Assembly (NCBI GenBank): GCA_019448215.1
Contig: CP080408.1
Span: 2,852,001-2,916,000 of the forward strand
Length of the DNA stretch: 64,000 nucleotides
DNA from: Thalassovita mediterranea
GTDB taxonomy: Bacteria; Pseudomonadota; Alphaproteobacteria; Caulobacterales; Hyphomonadaceae
Direction: 5' to 3'
The notes under the pieces are model-generated. The model searched no databases and had not been told where the DNA came from. It worked only from the letters and a program-made list of their open reading frames with translations. Of the stretch, positions 1 to 9,083 are shown piece after piece. Positions within the stretch are counted from its first letter, which is position 1. Each line of letters starts with the position of its first letter. The position numbers were made by a program, and so were the translations under genes.

Positions 1-588
1 CAAGCCATTCGCAATACCTTCATTGGTGGCCGCCGGTGTCTTGTCGCCGTATCGACTCATGAGGGCGAGGAAACGTGGATACTTGATGCGGTAGAAGGAA
101 TTGAGCCGCGACCTGCTCTTGTCATCATTCCCCGGCATCCCGAACGCCGCGAGAAAATCATAAATCTGCTCAATGAACGTGGACTCAGCCACTCCGTTCG
201 CTCTCGCGAAGAAGTTCCTGAGACCAGCCATGACGTCCTTCTTTGCGACACGCTTGGTGAGGTCAGTCTGTTCGCGAGCGTTGCCGACAGCGTTTATCTC
301 GGCGGCGGGCATGCAGAGGGGGTTGGCGGACACAACCCCATCGAGATCCTGCGTCTTGGGCGCCCCGTTCTCACCGGTCCGCATATACATAACTTCTCCG
401 ACCTCGCAGCCACGCTGGAAGACGACCCGGGCTTCAGGATTGTCAAAGACGTCGATACTCTGAGACGCGAATTCCCATTGCCGGCGCCCTCACAGGCTCT
501 GAGAATTTCGCTTGAGGCACGCGCACTGGAACCGATGCGCGTCACGCTTGAGGCGCTCGACAGCCTCCTGCCACAGTCCGCACCATGA
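1..588 (+). CDS. waaA: 3-deoxy-D-manno-octulosonic acid transferase, C-terminal part (partial)
   Basis: This is the C-terminal 195 residues of an inner-membrane-associated glycosyltransferase that adds Kdo from CMP-Kdo to the lipid A precursor. The reading frame is open from base 1 and stops at 586-588. Visible family landmarks are STHEGEE (about residues 18-24 of the fragment), RHPERR, and the glycine-rich sugar-nucleotide site GGGHAEGVGGHNP at about 101-113, followed by the typical GRPVLTGPH. The N-terminal half lies outside the window. The stop overlaps the lpxK start (ATGATGA), so the two are translationally coupled in a lipid A operon. Identification by motif is strong; the start cannot be seen. 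Confidence 0.93.
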   Translation, partial: QAIRNTFIGGRRCLVAVSTHEGEETWILDAVEGIEPRPALVIIPRHPERREKIINLLNERGLSHSVRSREEVPETSHDVLLCDTLGEVSLFASVADSVYLGGGHAEGVGGHNPIEILRLGRPVLTGPHIHNFSDLAATLEDDPGFRIVKDVDTLRREFPLPAPSQALRISLEARALEPMRVTLEALDSLLPQSAP

Positions 589-1589
589 TGCGCTCTCCAC
601 GCTTCTGGGACCGCGACGTCGATCCGAAGTCCAGGGAGGGGGCACCCGTTACGCGGCTGCTCCTGACGCCTCTGGCAGCGATCTATGCAGAGGTCACGGC
701 ACGGCGGATCAGGAATGCCACTCCATTAAAGCTTGGCATCCCGGTGATCTGCGTGGGCAATCTGACGGCGGGAGGCAGCGGGAAAAGCCCTGTCGTCGCT
801 GCAATACGTCAGCATCTTGGGAGCCTACCGCGCGGCATACGCGCCGCCAGCCTTTCGCGCGGCTATGGGGGAAAGCTTAAAGATCCTCTTCGAGTTGATC
901 CTGAAACCCATGACGCCTCGCAGGTCGGCGACGAGGCCCTTATGCTCTCTCAATCGGGAGAAGCGTGGATTGGCGCGGATCGCGCGGCTGCCGGAAAAGC
1001 GATGGAGGCTGATGGTGTTGACGTCATCATTATGGATGACGGGTTCCAGAATCCGGGGTTGGACAAGTCGCTATCTATTATTGTCGTCGACAGCGCAGCA
1101 GGTTTCGGCAACGGCCACGTCATTCCCAAAGGCCCGCTGCGCGAACCTGTTGAGGCAGGCCTTGCCCGAGCAGACGCCATCATTCTCATGGGCGATGGTA
1201 ATCCACCTGCTGGTATCGATGGCTTTGAAGGCCCGGTCATGCGCGCTTCCATCCGGCCCGTATCCGCGCCGCCTCCCGGGACCTATGTCGCTTTTGCGGG
1301 CATCGGACGACCCGAAAAATTCTTCGATACTCTGAAGGCCTGCGGGACGCCTCCGATAGACGCTGTCCCCTTTGGCGATCACCATGTCTACACTGACCGC
1401 GACCTTAGATATCTTCGAGCGCTAGCTGCAGATCACAACGCGCAGCTCATCACTACAGAGAAAGACCTTGTTCGACTGTCGCCTGAGCAGAGGCGGGGTA
1501 TCGTCACCCTGCCCGTCACTGCTCAGTTCGAAGAAGCGGACGATCTGGCGAAACTTCTCAAGCCTGTTACAGACGGGCTGACAAAATGA
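585..1589 (+). CDS. lpxK: tetraacyldisaccharide 4'-kinase LpxK
   Basis: LpxK phosphorylates the 4' position of the lipid A disaccharide on the cytoplasmic face of the inner membrane, using ATP. The 334-residue product has the family's usual length. The P-loop GNLTAGGSGKSP lies at about residues 58-69, and the later motifs DDGFQNPGL, GPLREP and TTEKDLVRL are typical of LpxK. The start ATG at 585 overlaps the waaA stop, and the TGA at 1587-1589 overlaps the ATG of the next acyltransferase gene. The three genes therefore look like one lipid A operon. A second ATG directly follows the first, so the exact start is uncertain by one codon. Confidence 0.95.
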   Translation: MMRSPRFWDRDVDPKSREGAPVTRLLLTPLAAIYAEVTARRIRNATPLKLGIPVICVGNLTAGGSGKSPVVAAIRQHLGSLPRGIRAASLSRGYGGKLKDPLRVDPETHDASQVGDEALMLSQSGEAWIGADRAAAGKAMEADGVDVIIMDDGFQNPGLDKSLSIIVVDSAAGFGNGHVIPKGPLREPVEAGLARADAIILMGDGNPPAGIDGFEGPVMRASIRPVSAPPPGTYVAFAGIGRPEKFFDTLKACGTPPIDAVPFGDHHVYTDRDLRYLRALAADHNAQLITTEKDLVRLSPEQRRGIVTLPVTAQFEEADDLAKLLKPVTDGLTK

Positions 1590-2542
1590 GCGACAGCAAC
1601 ACCCAATACGTTCGACCGAAAGATATTGATGATCGGTCCACCTGGCGCCAGCGCCTGGCCTGGCGGCTGGAAGCAATAGCATGGGATTTCATCTATTGGT
1701 GGCCGATGAAAGCGCTGGGGCCTGAACGCGCATCGAATTTCGCCGGCTGGCTGGTAAAACGCATTGCACCGCTTCTTAGCCAGAACAAGACCGTCAAACG
1801 CAATCTCCGCATGGCTTTCCCTGATTGGAGCGACGAACAAATCGACAAGGTGGCGGAGGCCGCTTGGGAAAGCGTCGGTCGGACCGCTGGCGAACTGCCG
1901 CATCTGCCGAAAATTCATCCTTATGAAGGCGACCGGGTGGACGTCGTTCATCCAGAACGGCTCGATGCCGTGGAAGCCAGCGAAACCGGCGCCGTTTTCA
2001 TTTCCGGGCATTTTGCAAACTGGGAGGTGATGGCCGCCGTCATATGCCGACGGCCCGTCGATTGCCTCGTCACCTATCGGGCCCTCAACAACCCCCATAT
2101 CGACCAGCGGATCAACAAGGTCCGCCATGATTACGGTATCGGCGTCCTGACTCCGAAGGGTCTTGGCACGCGCGAATTGATGCGGGCGCTTTCCGCAGGC
2201 CGCTCTGTAGCGCTGATGAATGATCAGAAGTTCAACAAGGGGCTTAGTGTCCCCTTCTTCGGCCATGAAGCGATGACGGCGCCCGGGCCGTCACGTCTGG
2301 CGCTAAAATACAACGTGCCCATTATTCCTGTGTCGACTGTGCGGACCGGACCGGCAAGATTCCAGACGACGATCCATGAGCCAATCCGTCCTCGCGCCGG
2401 ACTGGAAGGCGAGGACGCCGTTCGAGACTGCGTCGAGCAGATAACCGATTTCATCGAAGCGCAGGTACGCGACCATCCAGATCAGTGGTTCTGGCAGCAC
2501 AGAAGATGGCCAAAATCCGCCTGGAAAAAAGCGGGCGTCTAG
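1586..2542 (+). CDS. lipid A biosynthesis acyltransferase, LpxL/HtrB family
   Basis: This 318-residue protein belongs to the HtrB/LpxL lysophospholipid acyltransferase family, which transfers a secondary acyl chain to Kdo2-lipid A at the inner membrane. The catalytic H(X4)E motif is visible as HFANWE at about residues 142-147, followed by downstream landmarks MNDQKFNKGLSVPFFG and WFWQHRRWP, which match the family. It starts at the ATGA overlap with lpxK, which supports a role in lipid A maturation. Sequence alone does not show whether it transfers a lauroyl, myristoyl or very-long-chain acyl group, so no more specific symbol is given. Confidence 0.9.
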   Translation: MSDSNTQYVRPKDIDDRSTWRQRLAWRLEAIAWDFIYWWPMKALGPERASNFAGWLVKRIAPLLSQNKTVKRNLRMAFPDWSDEQIDKVAEAAWESVGRTAGELPHLPKIHPYEGDRVDVVHPERLDAVEASETGAVFISGHFANWEVMAAVICRRPVDCLVTYRALNNPHIDQRINKVRHDYGIGVLTPKGLGTRELMRALSAGRSVALMNDQKFNKGLSVPFFGHEAMTAPGPSRLALKYNVPIIPVSTVRTGPARFQTTIHEPIRPRAGLEGEDAVRDCVEQITDFIEAQVRDHPDQWFWQHRRWPKSAWKKAGV

Positions 2543-2596
2543 CTAGCTCACATAACAGTATCGTTCAGTTCGCCGGCAAGGCACCAAGGAGAACAC

Positions 2597-3001
2597 ATGT
2601 CACCTCTCGTTCTGTTGTCTGCGGCGGCTCTCGTCTTCTGCGCCCTGATCGGTCTGGGCGCACTTTTCGCTCCGAAATGGGCGCAAGGCGTCGTGCGGCT
2701 CGTTCCCGATCCGCATCCGGACCGCCCCGGTGGGTTTTCAGAGTTTCGCGCGACGTATGGCGGCCTTCTTTTCATGCTGCACATCACAGCGCTGGTCATT
2801 TTGCTACGGCTCAATGGTCCTCTCGCGCTCCTCGCCATCATGCCTATCGCTGCAGGCTGGTTTGGCGCAGGCCTCGGCCGTCTTGTTTCCTATCTGGCCG
2901 ACGCAAAAGAGAACCGCGCGCCGGGTATGATGCCGATATGGATTGCCGTGGAGTTCGCACTGGCTCTTGCAATTGCGTCGCCGGTTCTTCACCTAGGCTG
3001 A
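2597..3001 (+). CDS. small membrane protein, DUF4345-like
   Basis: The 134-residue product has about four hydrophobic segments (near residues 3-25, 55-75, 75-95 and 112-130). Its FRATYGGLLFMLH stretch resembles DUF4345-type membrane proteins, whose function is unknown. An AAGGAG Shine-Dalgarno sequence sits just upstream of the ATG. The gene lies between the lipid A operon and rluB, on the same strand with short gaps, but nothing shows a shared function. It has no signal peptide distinct from the first transmembrane helix. The family assignment is from memory of the motif pattern and is moderate. Confidence 0.65.
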   Translation: MSPLVLLSAAALVFCALIGLGALFAPKWAQGVVRLVPDPHPDRPGGFSEFRATYGGLLFMLHITALVILLRLNGPLALLAIMPIAAGWFGAGLGRLVSYLADAKENRAPGMMPIWIAVEFALALAIASPVLHLG

Positions 3002-3023
3002 TGCCTTTCTAGAGGAACAGCAC

Positions 3024-3902
3024 ATGACGGATCGTCGAGAGACGCCCCGGCCCGGCAGACGGACCAAACCAAACCCCACCTCATCGCATGTCGACCCCGA
3101 CTGGTCGGGCGGCGAACGCATAGCGAAATGGCTCGCGCGTGCTGGCATTGCATCGCGCCGCGAGAGCGAAGCGCTGATCGAGGAAGGCAAGGTCACGGTC
3201 AATGGACGCAAGCTGACCTCCCCCGCTTTCAAGGTGACTGGCAAGGAATCCATCAAGGTCAACGGCAAACCGGTCAAAGCCCCCGAAAGCACGCGGCTGT
3301 GGCGCTATCACAAGCCGTCCGGCCTCATCACGACGACGCATGACCCTGCCGGCCGGCGCACCATCTTTGAAGAACTACCCAAACACTTGCCGCGCACCGT
3401 CACTGTTGGCCGTCTTGACCTGACAACCGAGGGCCTGCTGCTTCTGACAAATGATGGTGAGCTTGCGCGTACGCTTGAGCTGCCACGCAATGCATTCCGC
3501 CGTCGCTACCGTGCCCGGGCACACGGCCGGGTCACGCCTGACAAGATCGAAGCGCTGAAAGACGGCGTCACCGTAGACGGCGTCACCTATGCGCCGATCA
3601 TCGCTGAGCTGGAGCGCGAGACCGGTACGAACAACTGGATCAAGGTGGAACTGACTGAAGGCAAGAAGCGCGAAGTGCGCCGCGCCCTCGAATCGGTCGG
3701 GCTGGAAGTGAACCGGCTCATCCGCACCGAATACGGGCCTTTCGAACTGGGTGATCTCGCGCCCGGTGCTGTCGAAGAAGTGCCTTATCAGACGCTGATG
3801 GAAACGCTTGGCCCCATGCTTCCAGCACAACCCGCACGGCGCAAGCCAGAGCAAAAGAAGCAGAGACCTGACGCTAAGAAAGGCCTTAACAGACGCCGTT
3901 AG
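3024..3902 (+). CDS. rluB: 23S rRNA pseudouridine synthase, RsuA/RluB family
   Basis: The enzyme isomerises a uridine to pseudouridine in rRNA. The 292-residue protein has an N-terminal S4 RNA-binding domain (about residues 30-80, RIAKWLARAGIASRRE then IEEGKVTVNG) followed by the catalytic domain. The catalytic Asp is D132 in GRLDLTTEGLLLLTNDGELA. The C-terminal tail is basic (Arg/Lys/Gln-rich), as is common in RluB. A GAGGAA ribosome site precedes the ATG. RluB targeting helix 69 region U2605 is known for E. coli; assignment to RluB rather than RluE or RsuA rests on overall resemblance and the S4 domain. Confidence 0.9.
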   Translation: MTDRRETPRPGRRTKPNPTSSHVDPDWSGGERIAKWLARAGIASRRESEALIEEGKVTVNGRKLTSPAFKVTGKESIKVNGKPVKAPESTRLWRYHKPSGLITTTHDPAGRRTIFEELPKHLPRTVTVGRLDLTTEGLLLLTNDGELARTLELPRNAFRRRYRARAHGRVTPDKIEALKDGVTVDGVTYAPIIAELERETGTNNWIKVELTEGKKREVRRALESVGLEVNRLIRTEYGPFELGDLAPGAVEEVPYQTLMETLGPMLPAQPARRKPEQKKQRPDAKKGLNRRR

Positions 3903-3949
3903 TCGGATAATGCTGGTCATCAGAACCAGACGACGAACGGGAGGCCCTC

Positions 3950-5287
3950 ATGTCCGACACTGCTGTTGCCCAGCCGCCTGAGACCAAGAAAGACCCATCT
4001 CGCCAGATGAGCGAAGCGGCGCGTGCCACGAGCGACTTGATCGTGAGCCCGGACGTCTACGCTCATATGGAGCAGCTTGATGCTGCGTTCGCGCGTCTTC
4101 GCGCCGAAGACCCTGTCGCCTGGTGTGAGCCTGAAGCCTTCCGCCCATTCTGGGCTGTCACCAAACACGCCGACATCATGGAAGTCAGTCGCCAGAACAA
4201 GCTGTTCACAAATGGCGAGCGCGAGATGCTTTCCTACCAACAGGCCGAGGAGCGCGTGTATGCCCAGACTGGCGGACCGCACCTTCTCAAGACGCTCGTC
4301 CAGCTCGACGACCCGATGCACTACAAGCTGCGCCACCTGACGCAGGACTGGTTCATGCCGCACAAGGTAAAGACGCGCGAGGAAGCTATCCGCACGATCG
4401 CCAAGGAATTTGTCGACCGCATGGAAGACATGGGCGGCGAGTGCGACTTCCAGCAGGATATCGCGCTCCACTACCCACTTCGCGTCATCATGCAGATCCT
4501 CGGCGTCCCGGTCGAAGATGAGCCCATGATGCTGAAGCTGACGCAGGAAATCTTTGGCGCGCAGGACCCTGACCTGATGCGCGACAAGAGCCTTTCCGAA
4601 GAGGGTGCTGACGCCGACAAGGGCCTCTCCTCCATTCAGGAAACGCTCGCCCAGTTCTTCATGTACTTCACGAACATCACGCAGGACCGCCGTGCGAACC
4701 CGAAAGACGATGTCTCAACCGTCATCGCGAACGGTACGGTCGATGGCGAACCAATCGGTCAGCTTGAAGCGATGAGCTATTACATCATCGTCGCGGCAGC
4801 CGGCCACGATACGACCAGCGCGTCTACAGGCGGCGGCGTGCTGGGCATGCTGAACAATCCGGCACAGCTCAAGAAAATGATGGATGATCCGAAGGGTATG
4901 TCCCGTACAGCCGTCGACGAAGCCATCCGCTGGACGACACCGGTGAAACACTTCATGCGCACGGCCCAGCACGATTATGAGCTGCGTGGACGCAAGATCC
5001 TCAAGGGCGAGAGCCTGCTACTCTGCTACCCTTCCGGCAACCGCGACGAGGATGTGTTTGACGACCCGTTCGACTTCCGCGTTGATCGCAGCCCGAACAA
5101 GATCATCTCCTTCGGTCACGGCGGCCATATGTGCCTTGGCATGCACCTCGCCCGTCTTGAGATGCAAGCGATCTATGAGGAGCTTTTCTCCCGCATCAAG
5201 TCGATTGAGCTTGCAGGTGAGCCAAGCTTCATCCGCGCCAACTTTGTGGGCGGGCCAAAATCCATTCCGGTGCGCTACAAGTTCTAG
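3950..5287 (+). CDS. cytochrome P450
   Basis: This is a soluble bacterial P450 of 445 residues, a heme-thiolate mono-oxygenase needing ferredoxin-type electron donors. The I-helix oxygen-activation motif AGHDTT is at 284-289, the K-helix ExxR is E324-R327, and the heme-binding loop FGHGGHMCLG starts at 388 with the axial thiolate at C395. The N-terminus lacks a membrane anchor. A GGGAGG ribosome site precedes the ATG. No ferredoxin or reductase gene is adjacent, so the redox partner is encoded elsewhere. The substrate is unknown; alphaproteobacterial relatives act on terpenes, alkanes or steroids. Its stop codon shares a CTAG with the convergent OmpA-family gene. Confidence 0.94.
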   Translation: MSDTAVAQPPETKKDPSRQMSEAARATSDLIVSPDVYAHMEQLDAAFARLRAEDPVAWCEPEAFRPFWAVTKHADIMEVSRQNKLFTNGEREMLSYQQAEERVYAQTGGPHLLKTLVQLDDPMHYKLRHLTQDWFMPHKVKTREEAIRTIAKEFVDRMEDMGGECDFQQDIALHYPLRVIMQILGVPVEDEPMMLKLTQEIFGAQDPDLMRDKSLSEEGADADKGLSSIQETLAQFFMYFTNITQDRRANPKDDVSTVIANGTVDGEPIGQLEAMSYYIIVAAAGHDTTSASTGGGVLGMLNNPAQLKKMMDDPKGMSRTAVDEAIRWTTPVKHFMRTAQHDYELRGRKILKGESLLLCYPSGNRDEDVFDDPFDFRVDRSPNKIISFGHGGHMCLGMHLARLEMQAIYEELFSRIKSIELAGEPSFIRANFVGGPKSIPVRYKF

Positions 5288-6171
5288 TCGTCTGCATTGT
5301 CGGCCGCGGGTCCAGCGTCGCTGACGCTGAACTCGATCCGTCGATTGCGGGCATAGGCTTCGGTCGTCTCGGACGTATCAATTGGCTGGCTCTCGCCATA
5401 GCCAACCGCGCTGAGCGATGCTGACGCCGTGCCCACCTCGATCAGATAGTCGCGAATGGTATTCGCTCTTGTCTGGGAGAGCCGCTGGTTAAAAGACTCG
5501 GCGCCGCGCGCATCGGTGTGAGCTCCAATCTCGATCTGATATTGATCGCAAAGCAGTGCCGTTCCTGCGATTGCAGCTGCGACAGGCATCGTCTCGTCTG
5601 AAATTGCGCGATTGCTGGCTGAAAACTCAATCGTGCGGCCATCAAGTACGCCTTCGAACGCCTCGGTACAGGCTGCTGCAGATGGAGTGGCTGGCAGGCT
5701 GGCAACTGGCGCCCCAACCGGGGCCGGTTCTCCCTCGACAACGATATTATCGACAATGACGCGAGTGGCATCTTCTGCGATGACGTCGGCTTCAATTGCC
5801 GAGATCGCCGCTTCTAGCCCGGCAAGCCTCTGATCTTCGTCAGAAGCGGTGCCTCCGATAAGCGCAATACCCCTTCGGGTTCGCAACAATATCCAGTCAT
5901 AGCCGTCCTGGCGCAAATCATCCTGCAAACGTCCTGCCCATTGCAGCGGCGACGCTTGCTGACCTTCACTCGCACTGTCCTCTTCGGGAATACCCGATGC
6001 CGGAATGAAAAGCCCATCCGCGAACTGGTAAGTCCCCTCTGCGAGCTCGACACAAGCGCTCGGCGCGTTGAGCTGCGGTCCCGCTTCCCCCATCACTGCG
6101 CCATCACAGGCGGCAAGCCCGAGGGCGAAGACGCCAGAAGCCATGCTCAATCGTATTGTCGGTCGCTGCAT
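5284..6171 (-). CDS. outer-membrane lipoprotein with BON-like and OmpA C-terminal domains
   Basis: The protein is 295 residues from the chosen start, which gives a lipoprotein signal peptide with lipobox LAAC (lipidated C22); a GGGAGA sequence lies upstream, and the longer frame start at 6198 would spoil the signal. The middle part (about residues 80-130, IALIGGTASDEDQR) resembles a BON domain. The C-terminal 120 residues are an OmpA-type peptidoglycan-binding domain, with GAHTDARGAESFNQRLSQTRA, GYGESQPI and NRRIEFSV. It probably anchors the outer membrane to the cell wall. The stop overlaps the convergent P450 stop in one CTAG. The BON call is tentative; OmpA is firm. Confidence 0.88.
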   Translation of the reverse strand: MQRPTIRLSMASGVFALGLAACDGAVMGEAGPQLNAPSACVELAEGTYQFADGLFIPASGIPEEDSASEGQQASPLQWAGRLQDDLRQDGYDWILLRTRRGIALIGGTASDEDQRLAGLEAAISAIEADVIAEDATRVIVDNIVVEGEPAPVGAPVASLPATPSAAACTEAFEGVLDGRTIEFSASNRAISDETMPVAAAIAGTALLCDQYQIEIGAHTDARGAESFNQRLSQTRANTIRDYLIEVGTASASLSAVGYGESQPIDTSETTEAYARNRRIEFSVSDAGPAADNADD

Positions 6172-6225
6172 TTGTTCTACTCTCCCAGCTTCGGGCACAC
6201 TGCAAATAGGAAGACGCCGGACGCT

Positions 6226-7077
6226 ATGGCAAATTTCAAACCACGCTGTATCGCGCTTTCTATCGGTGCAGTCTGCATCAGTCTGGTTGCCAACGCGCAG
6301 GGTGGACCGGAAGCTCCAGCTTTTGACGAAAATGATGCGGAACTCGACAAGCTCGTTGAAGCTTGCCTGGGGATGGAAGGCGTTGGCTTTATCGAAGGCA
6401 GCCAGACTATCTGCTATAACGCCGCAATATTCCCGGCCGAGTTTCTGGCGCTAGCAGAGCTTCCACCCGCCGATCAGATCATCATCTCGAGCCCTGGCGG
6501 CAATGTCGCGACAGCCCGTATCATGAGCCGAATACTGGATGAGCGCGGCGAGCCTGTGACCATTGCAGGCCAATGCATGTCCGCCTGCGCGATGGTACTT
6601 GTGCCAGGCATCGATGACCTCCGAATCGACAATACAGCGCATATTTCCGTACACGGAATGGTGATGCTTAGCTTTCCTGAATGGTATGGCTGGCAGCGCA
6701 ATGGTGAAGAGCCGGGGCAGACAGACCTGATGACTGCCGCCATGGGCTACAACTTTCCGTACACGATGCATCGGAGCGGACAGGATCACATGACCGGGCA
6801 TCTCGAAGGACAGAATGTGGATCGCGACTATATCCAGACAGTGCACGACAGAATGTACGCAGATGCGAAGGCCCATGGCTGCCGCGTCGACCCAGACGAA
6901 TATTGGGGCATGATCGACGCAGCTCACCTACAGAAATATCTCGGCGACCGGATCACGCATATGGAGCGTTTCATCCAGTCCTGGGACGATCCGGCGAACA
7001 ATATCTACAAGGACATCACGACGCCGATCGGCTCGCAGACCTATATCTTCGATTCCGACTATACCGCCTGCGAATAA
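6226..7077 (+). CDS. secreted ClpP-like protein (COG3904-type)
   Basis: The product is 283 residues from an ATG that directly begins a Sec signal peptide (cleavage near VANA-Q, residue 24). The longer upstream frame is rejected because it overlaps the divergent lipoprotein start. The core looks like the ClpP/crotonase fold of predicted periplasmic proteins: SPGGNVATARIM at 89-100, GQCMSACAM with a candidate nucleophile S119 at 115-123, and a candidate His at 143 in SVHG. Cysteines flank the serine, as in relatives. Function is unknown; a periplasmic serine peptidase is a possibility, not shown. The C-terminal 130 residues are not recognised. Confidence 0.72.
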   Translation: MANFKPRCIALSIGAVCISLVANAQGGPEAPAFDENDAELDKLVEACLGMEGVGFIEGSQTICYNAAIFPAEFLALAELPPADQIIISSPGGNVATARIMSRILDERGEPVTIAGQCMSACAMVLVPGIDDLRIDNTAHISVHGMVMLSFPEWYGWQRNGEEPGQTDLMTAAMGYNFPYTMHRSGQDHMTGHLEGQNVDRDYIQTVHDRMYADAKAHGCRVDPDEYWGMIDAAHLQKYLGDRITHMERFIQSWDDPANNIYKDITTPIGSQTYIFDSDYTACE

Positions 7078-7083
7078 GGTGCC

Positions 7084-7986
7084 TCAGGCGAGCAGTTCCT
7101 TAGGATAGTCGGGATAGCTGGCTTTCATGACACCATGATTGAGCAGCATCTGTGCTTTCAGCTCCGACCCACTTTCATCGTAAAAGCTCGTCAGCACCCA
7201 GTAATTCTCAACGCGGCGGCTCTGCGAGAGCGCAACGACTTCACGCTTCAGCCGGTAGGTCTCCCCGACAAAGAGTGGCCCGTTGACCATCTTGATCTCG
7301 AGATCTGCAAACAGGCCAATTGAAGGTCGCTTGACCGGCCACTTCACCATGCCGCCCGTATAGTTGCCGAGCACCGACACCATTTCTGTCGGAACGATCG
7401 TCCTGCCCCACGGAGAAGCAGACGCGTCACTGTACCAGTCCATCGGCTCGGTGATCTTCTCCAGCTTCTCGTTCAGTGAGAAAGGATAGAGGTCGCCCAT
7501 ATGCTGGTCAGGATCCATCTTGACCAGCTCATTGTCTGGCCCGGTCATGCCCGTTTTCATATCGGCCAGGATGACGAGGTCGCCCGCAGGCCGCAGCTTC
7601 GCCATCCGGGCCGCCAGCAGTGTTTCGCCGTGATTCGGGCCCAGTGTCGCGCTCGCTTCGAGCACCGGCGTGCCATCCGCCTTTTCGGCGCGGCAGTAGG
7701 CATAGGTGTCGGTCTTCGGCTCAATTAAGACGCGCACCTCTTCGCCCTCGACGACCATGTTCTGGAAGTGGGTCGAGAAACATCCACGCTCAAACCATTC
7801 CTTCCCGAATAGATCGACCAGGTAGGGTGAGAACTGGCTAAAATGGGTCGGCCCTTCGATGGGCCCGGCCCGAATGCCGAGCTTCTCGGCTTCGGCATCG
7901 TCATGAATGGAGCTGTGCCCATCATAGGACTGGTCAGCCAGCATCTGGGCTGGTTTGCGCAAGGGGCCCTCAATCACCTTCGTCAT
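7084..7986 (-). CDS. MaoC-like hotdog-fold acyl dehydratase family protein
   Basis: The 300-residue protein resembles MaoC/hotdog proteins that bind acyl-CoA thioesters. Suggestive features are the N-terminal stretch with SIHDDAEAEKLGIRAGPIEGPTHF (about residues 26-48), which has the Asp/His-rich hydratase look, and a second half of similar size, consistent with a double hotdog. It follows the phosphotransferase-like gene by 8 bases on the same strand, with GGGG upstream of the ATG, so the two are probably co-transcribed. The neighbour context suggests acyl-CoA or fatty acid degradation. The catalytic identity is not established from sequence. Confidence 0.6.
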   Translation of the reverse strand: MTKVIEGPLRKPAQMLADQSYDGHSSIHDDAEAEKLGIRAGPIEGPTHFSQFSPYLVDLFGKEWFERGCFSTHFQNMVVEGEEVRVLIEPKTDTYAYCRAEKADGTPVLEASATLGPNHGETLLAARMAKLRPAGDLVILADMKTGMTGPDNELVKMDPDQHMGDLYPFSLNEKLEKITEPMDWYSDASASPWGRTIVPTEMVSVLGNYTGGMVKWPVKRPSIGLFADLEIKMVNGPLFVGETYRLKREVVALSQSRRVENYWVLTSFYDESGSELKAQMLLNHGVMKASYPDYPKELLA

Positions 7987-7994
7987 TAGTGCCC

Positions 7995-9083
7995 CTACCC
8001 TTGCATCCCGGCCATGCGTGCCCGCTCTGCAGCGAACCTGGCGAGAGGGATGACACGCTCTGCATTGGAAGCCGCATTCGCATTTGAAGCAGTTCCGTCA
8101 CGCACGCGTCCGACGATCCCCTGAAGAATGCCGGCCAAACGGAAGGCGTTGTAGGAGAAGTAGTAGTTGAGATCCGGCATCCCGTCGCGCCCGGTATGCT
8201 GGCAGTACATATCGACATATTCCTCAAGCGTGGGAATGCCCCAGGCCTTCAGGTCCTTGATATTCGCAATCGAGCCACGCGATTCGTCATTGCCCGGCAT
8301 CACCCAGTTCATCAGGTGGTAGGAGAAGTCTGCGAGCGGGTCGCCAAGCGTCGATAGTTCCCAGTCGAGCACGGCGATGACTTTCGGGTCCGTCGGGTGA
8401 AGGACCATATTGTCCAGCCGATAGTCGCCGTGGACGATCGTGACGTCCTCGTTCTTCGGAAGGTTCTTCGGCAGCCAGTCGATCAGCTGCTCCATCTCCG
8501 GAATATGCATCGTTTCGGACGCCTTGTACTGCTTCGTCCAGCGATGGATCTGGCGGGCGCAATAGTCGCCTTCCTTGCCGAAATCCTGCAGTCCGACCTT
8601 CTTATAATCGGTGTTGTGCAGATCCGCGAACGTCTTGACCTTGGCCTCATAGATCGCGCGGCGCTGTGCTGGCTCATAGTCCGGCAGGGTCTGGTCCCAG
8701 AGGATGCGGCCGTCGACATTGTCCATGATGTAGAAGATCGTGCCGATGACGTCTTCATCCATGCAGAGCCCGTACGGGCGAGCGACAGGGAAGCCGGTGG
8801 GATAGAGCGCATTAATGACCTTGAACTCACGGTCCACGGCATGTGCCGACGGCAGGAGCTTGCCGGGAGGCTTGCGCCGCATGACGTAGGTCTTGTTTGG
8901 CGTGAAGAGCTTATAGGTCGGGTTGGACTGGCCACCCTTGAATTGCTTGACCGTCAGAGGGCCTTCATAGCCTTCGACATTCGCTTCCATCCAGGCGGCG
9001 AGGTTCGCTTCGTTGAACCTGTGAGATTCAGCGACCTCTTTTGTGCCGCTGAACATTTCCTGCGCATTGTCGGCTTCTGACAT
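7995..9083 (-). CDS. APH-family phosphotransferase, ACAD10/11 N-terminal type
   Basis: This 362-residue cytosolic protein has the aminoglycoside-phosphotransferase/choline-kinase fold. The catalytic loop is VHGDYRLDN (HGD at 218-220), and the metal-binding Asp is D240 in VLDWE. The N-terminal GGQSNPTYKLF at about 50-60 is the nucleotide-binding loop. Such proteins related to the kinase part of mammalian ACAD10/11 sit beside acyl-CoA genes and act on 4-hydroxyacyl groups in the animal enzymes; a similar role here is inference from the MaoC-like neighbour. A GGGAG ribosome site precedes the ATG. It is not expected to be an antibiotic resistance gene. Confidence 0.85.
   Translation of the reverse strand: MSEADNAQEMFSGTKEVAESHRFNEANLAAWMEANVEGYEGPLTVKQFKGGQSNPTYKLFTPNKTYVMRRKPPGKLLPSAHAVDREFKVINALYPTGFPVARPYGLCMDEDVIGTIFYIMDNVDGRILWDQTLPDYEPAQRRAIYEAKVKTFADLHNTDYKKVGLQDFGKEGDYCARQIHRWTKQYKASETMHIPEMEQLIDWLPKNLPKNEDVTIVHGDYRLDNMVLHPTDPKVIAVLDWELSTLGDPLADFSYHLMNWVMPGNDESRGSIANIKDLKAWGIPTLEEYVDMYCQHTGRDGMPDLNYYFSYNAFRLAGILQGIVGRVRDGTASNANAASNAERVIPLARFAAERARMAGMQG

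Noticed and set aside
5941-6225. N-terminal extension of the secreted ClpP-like protein
   Set aside because: It overlaps the divergent OmpA lipoprotein start; the ATG at 6226 gives a clean signal peptide.
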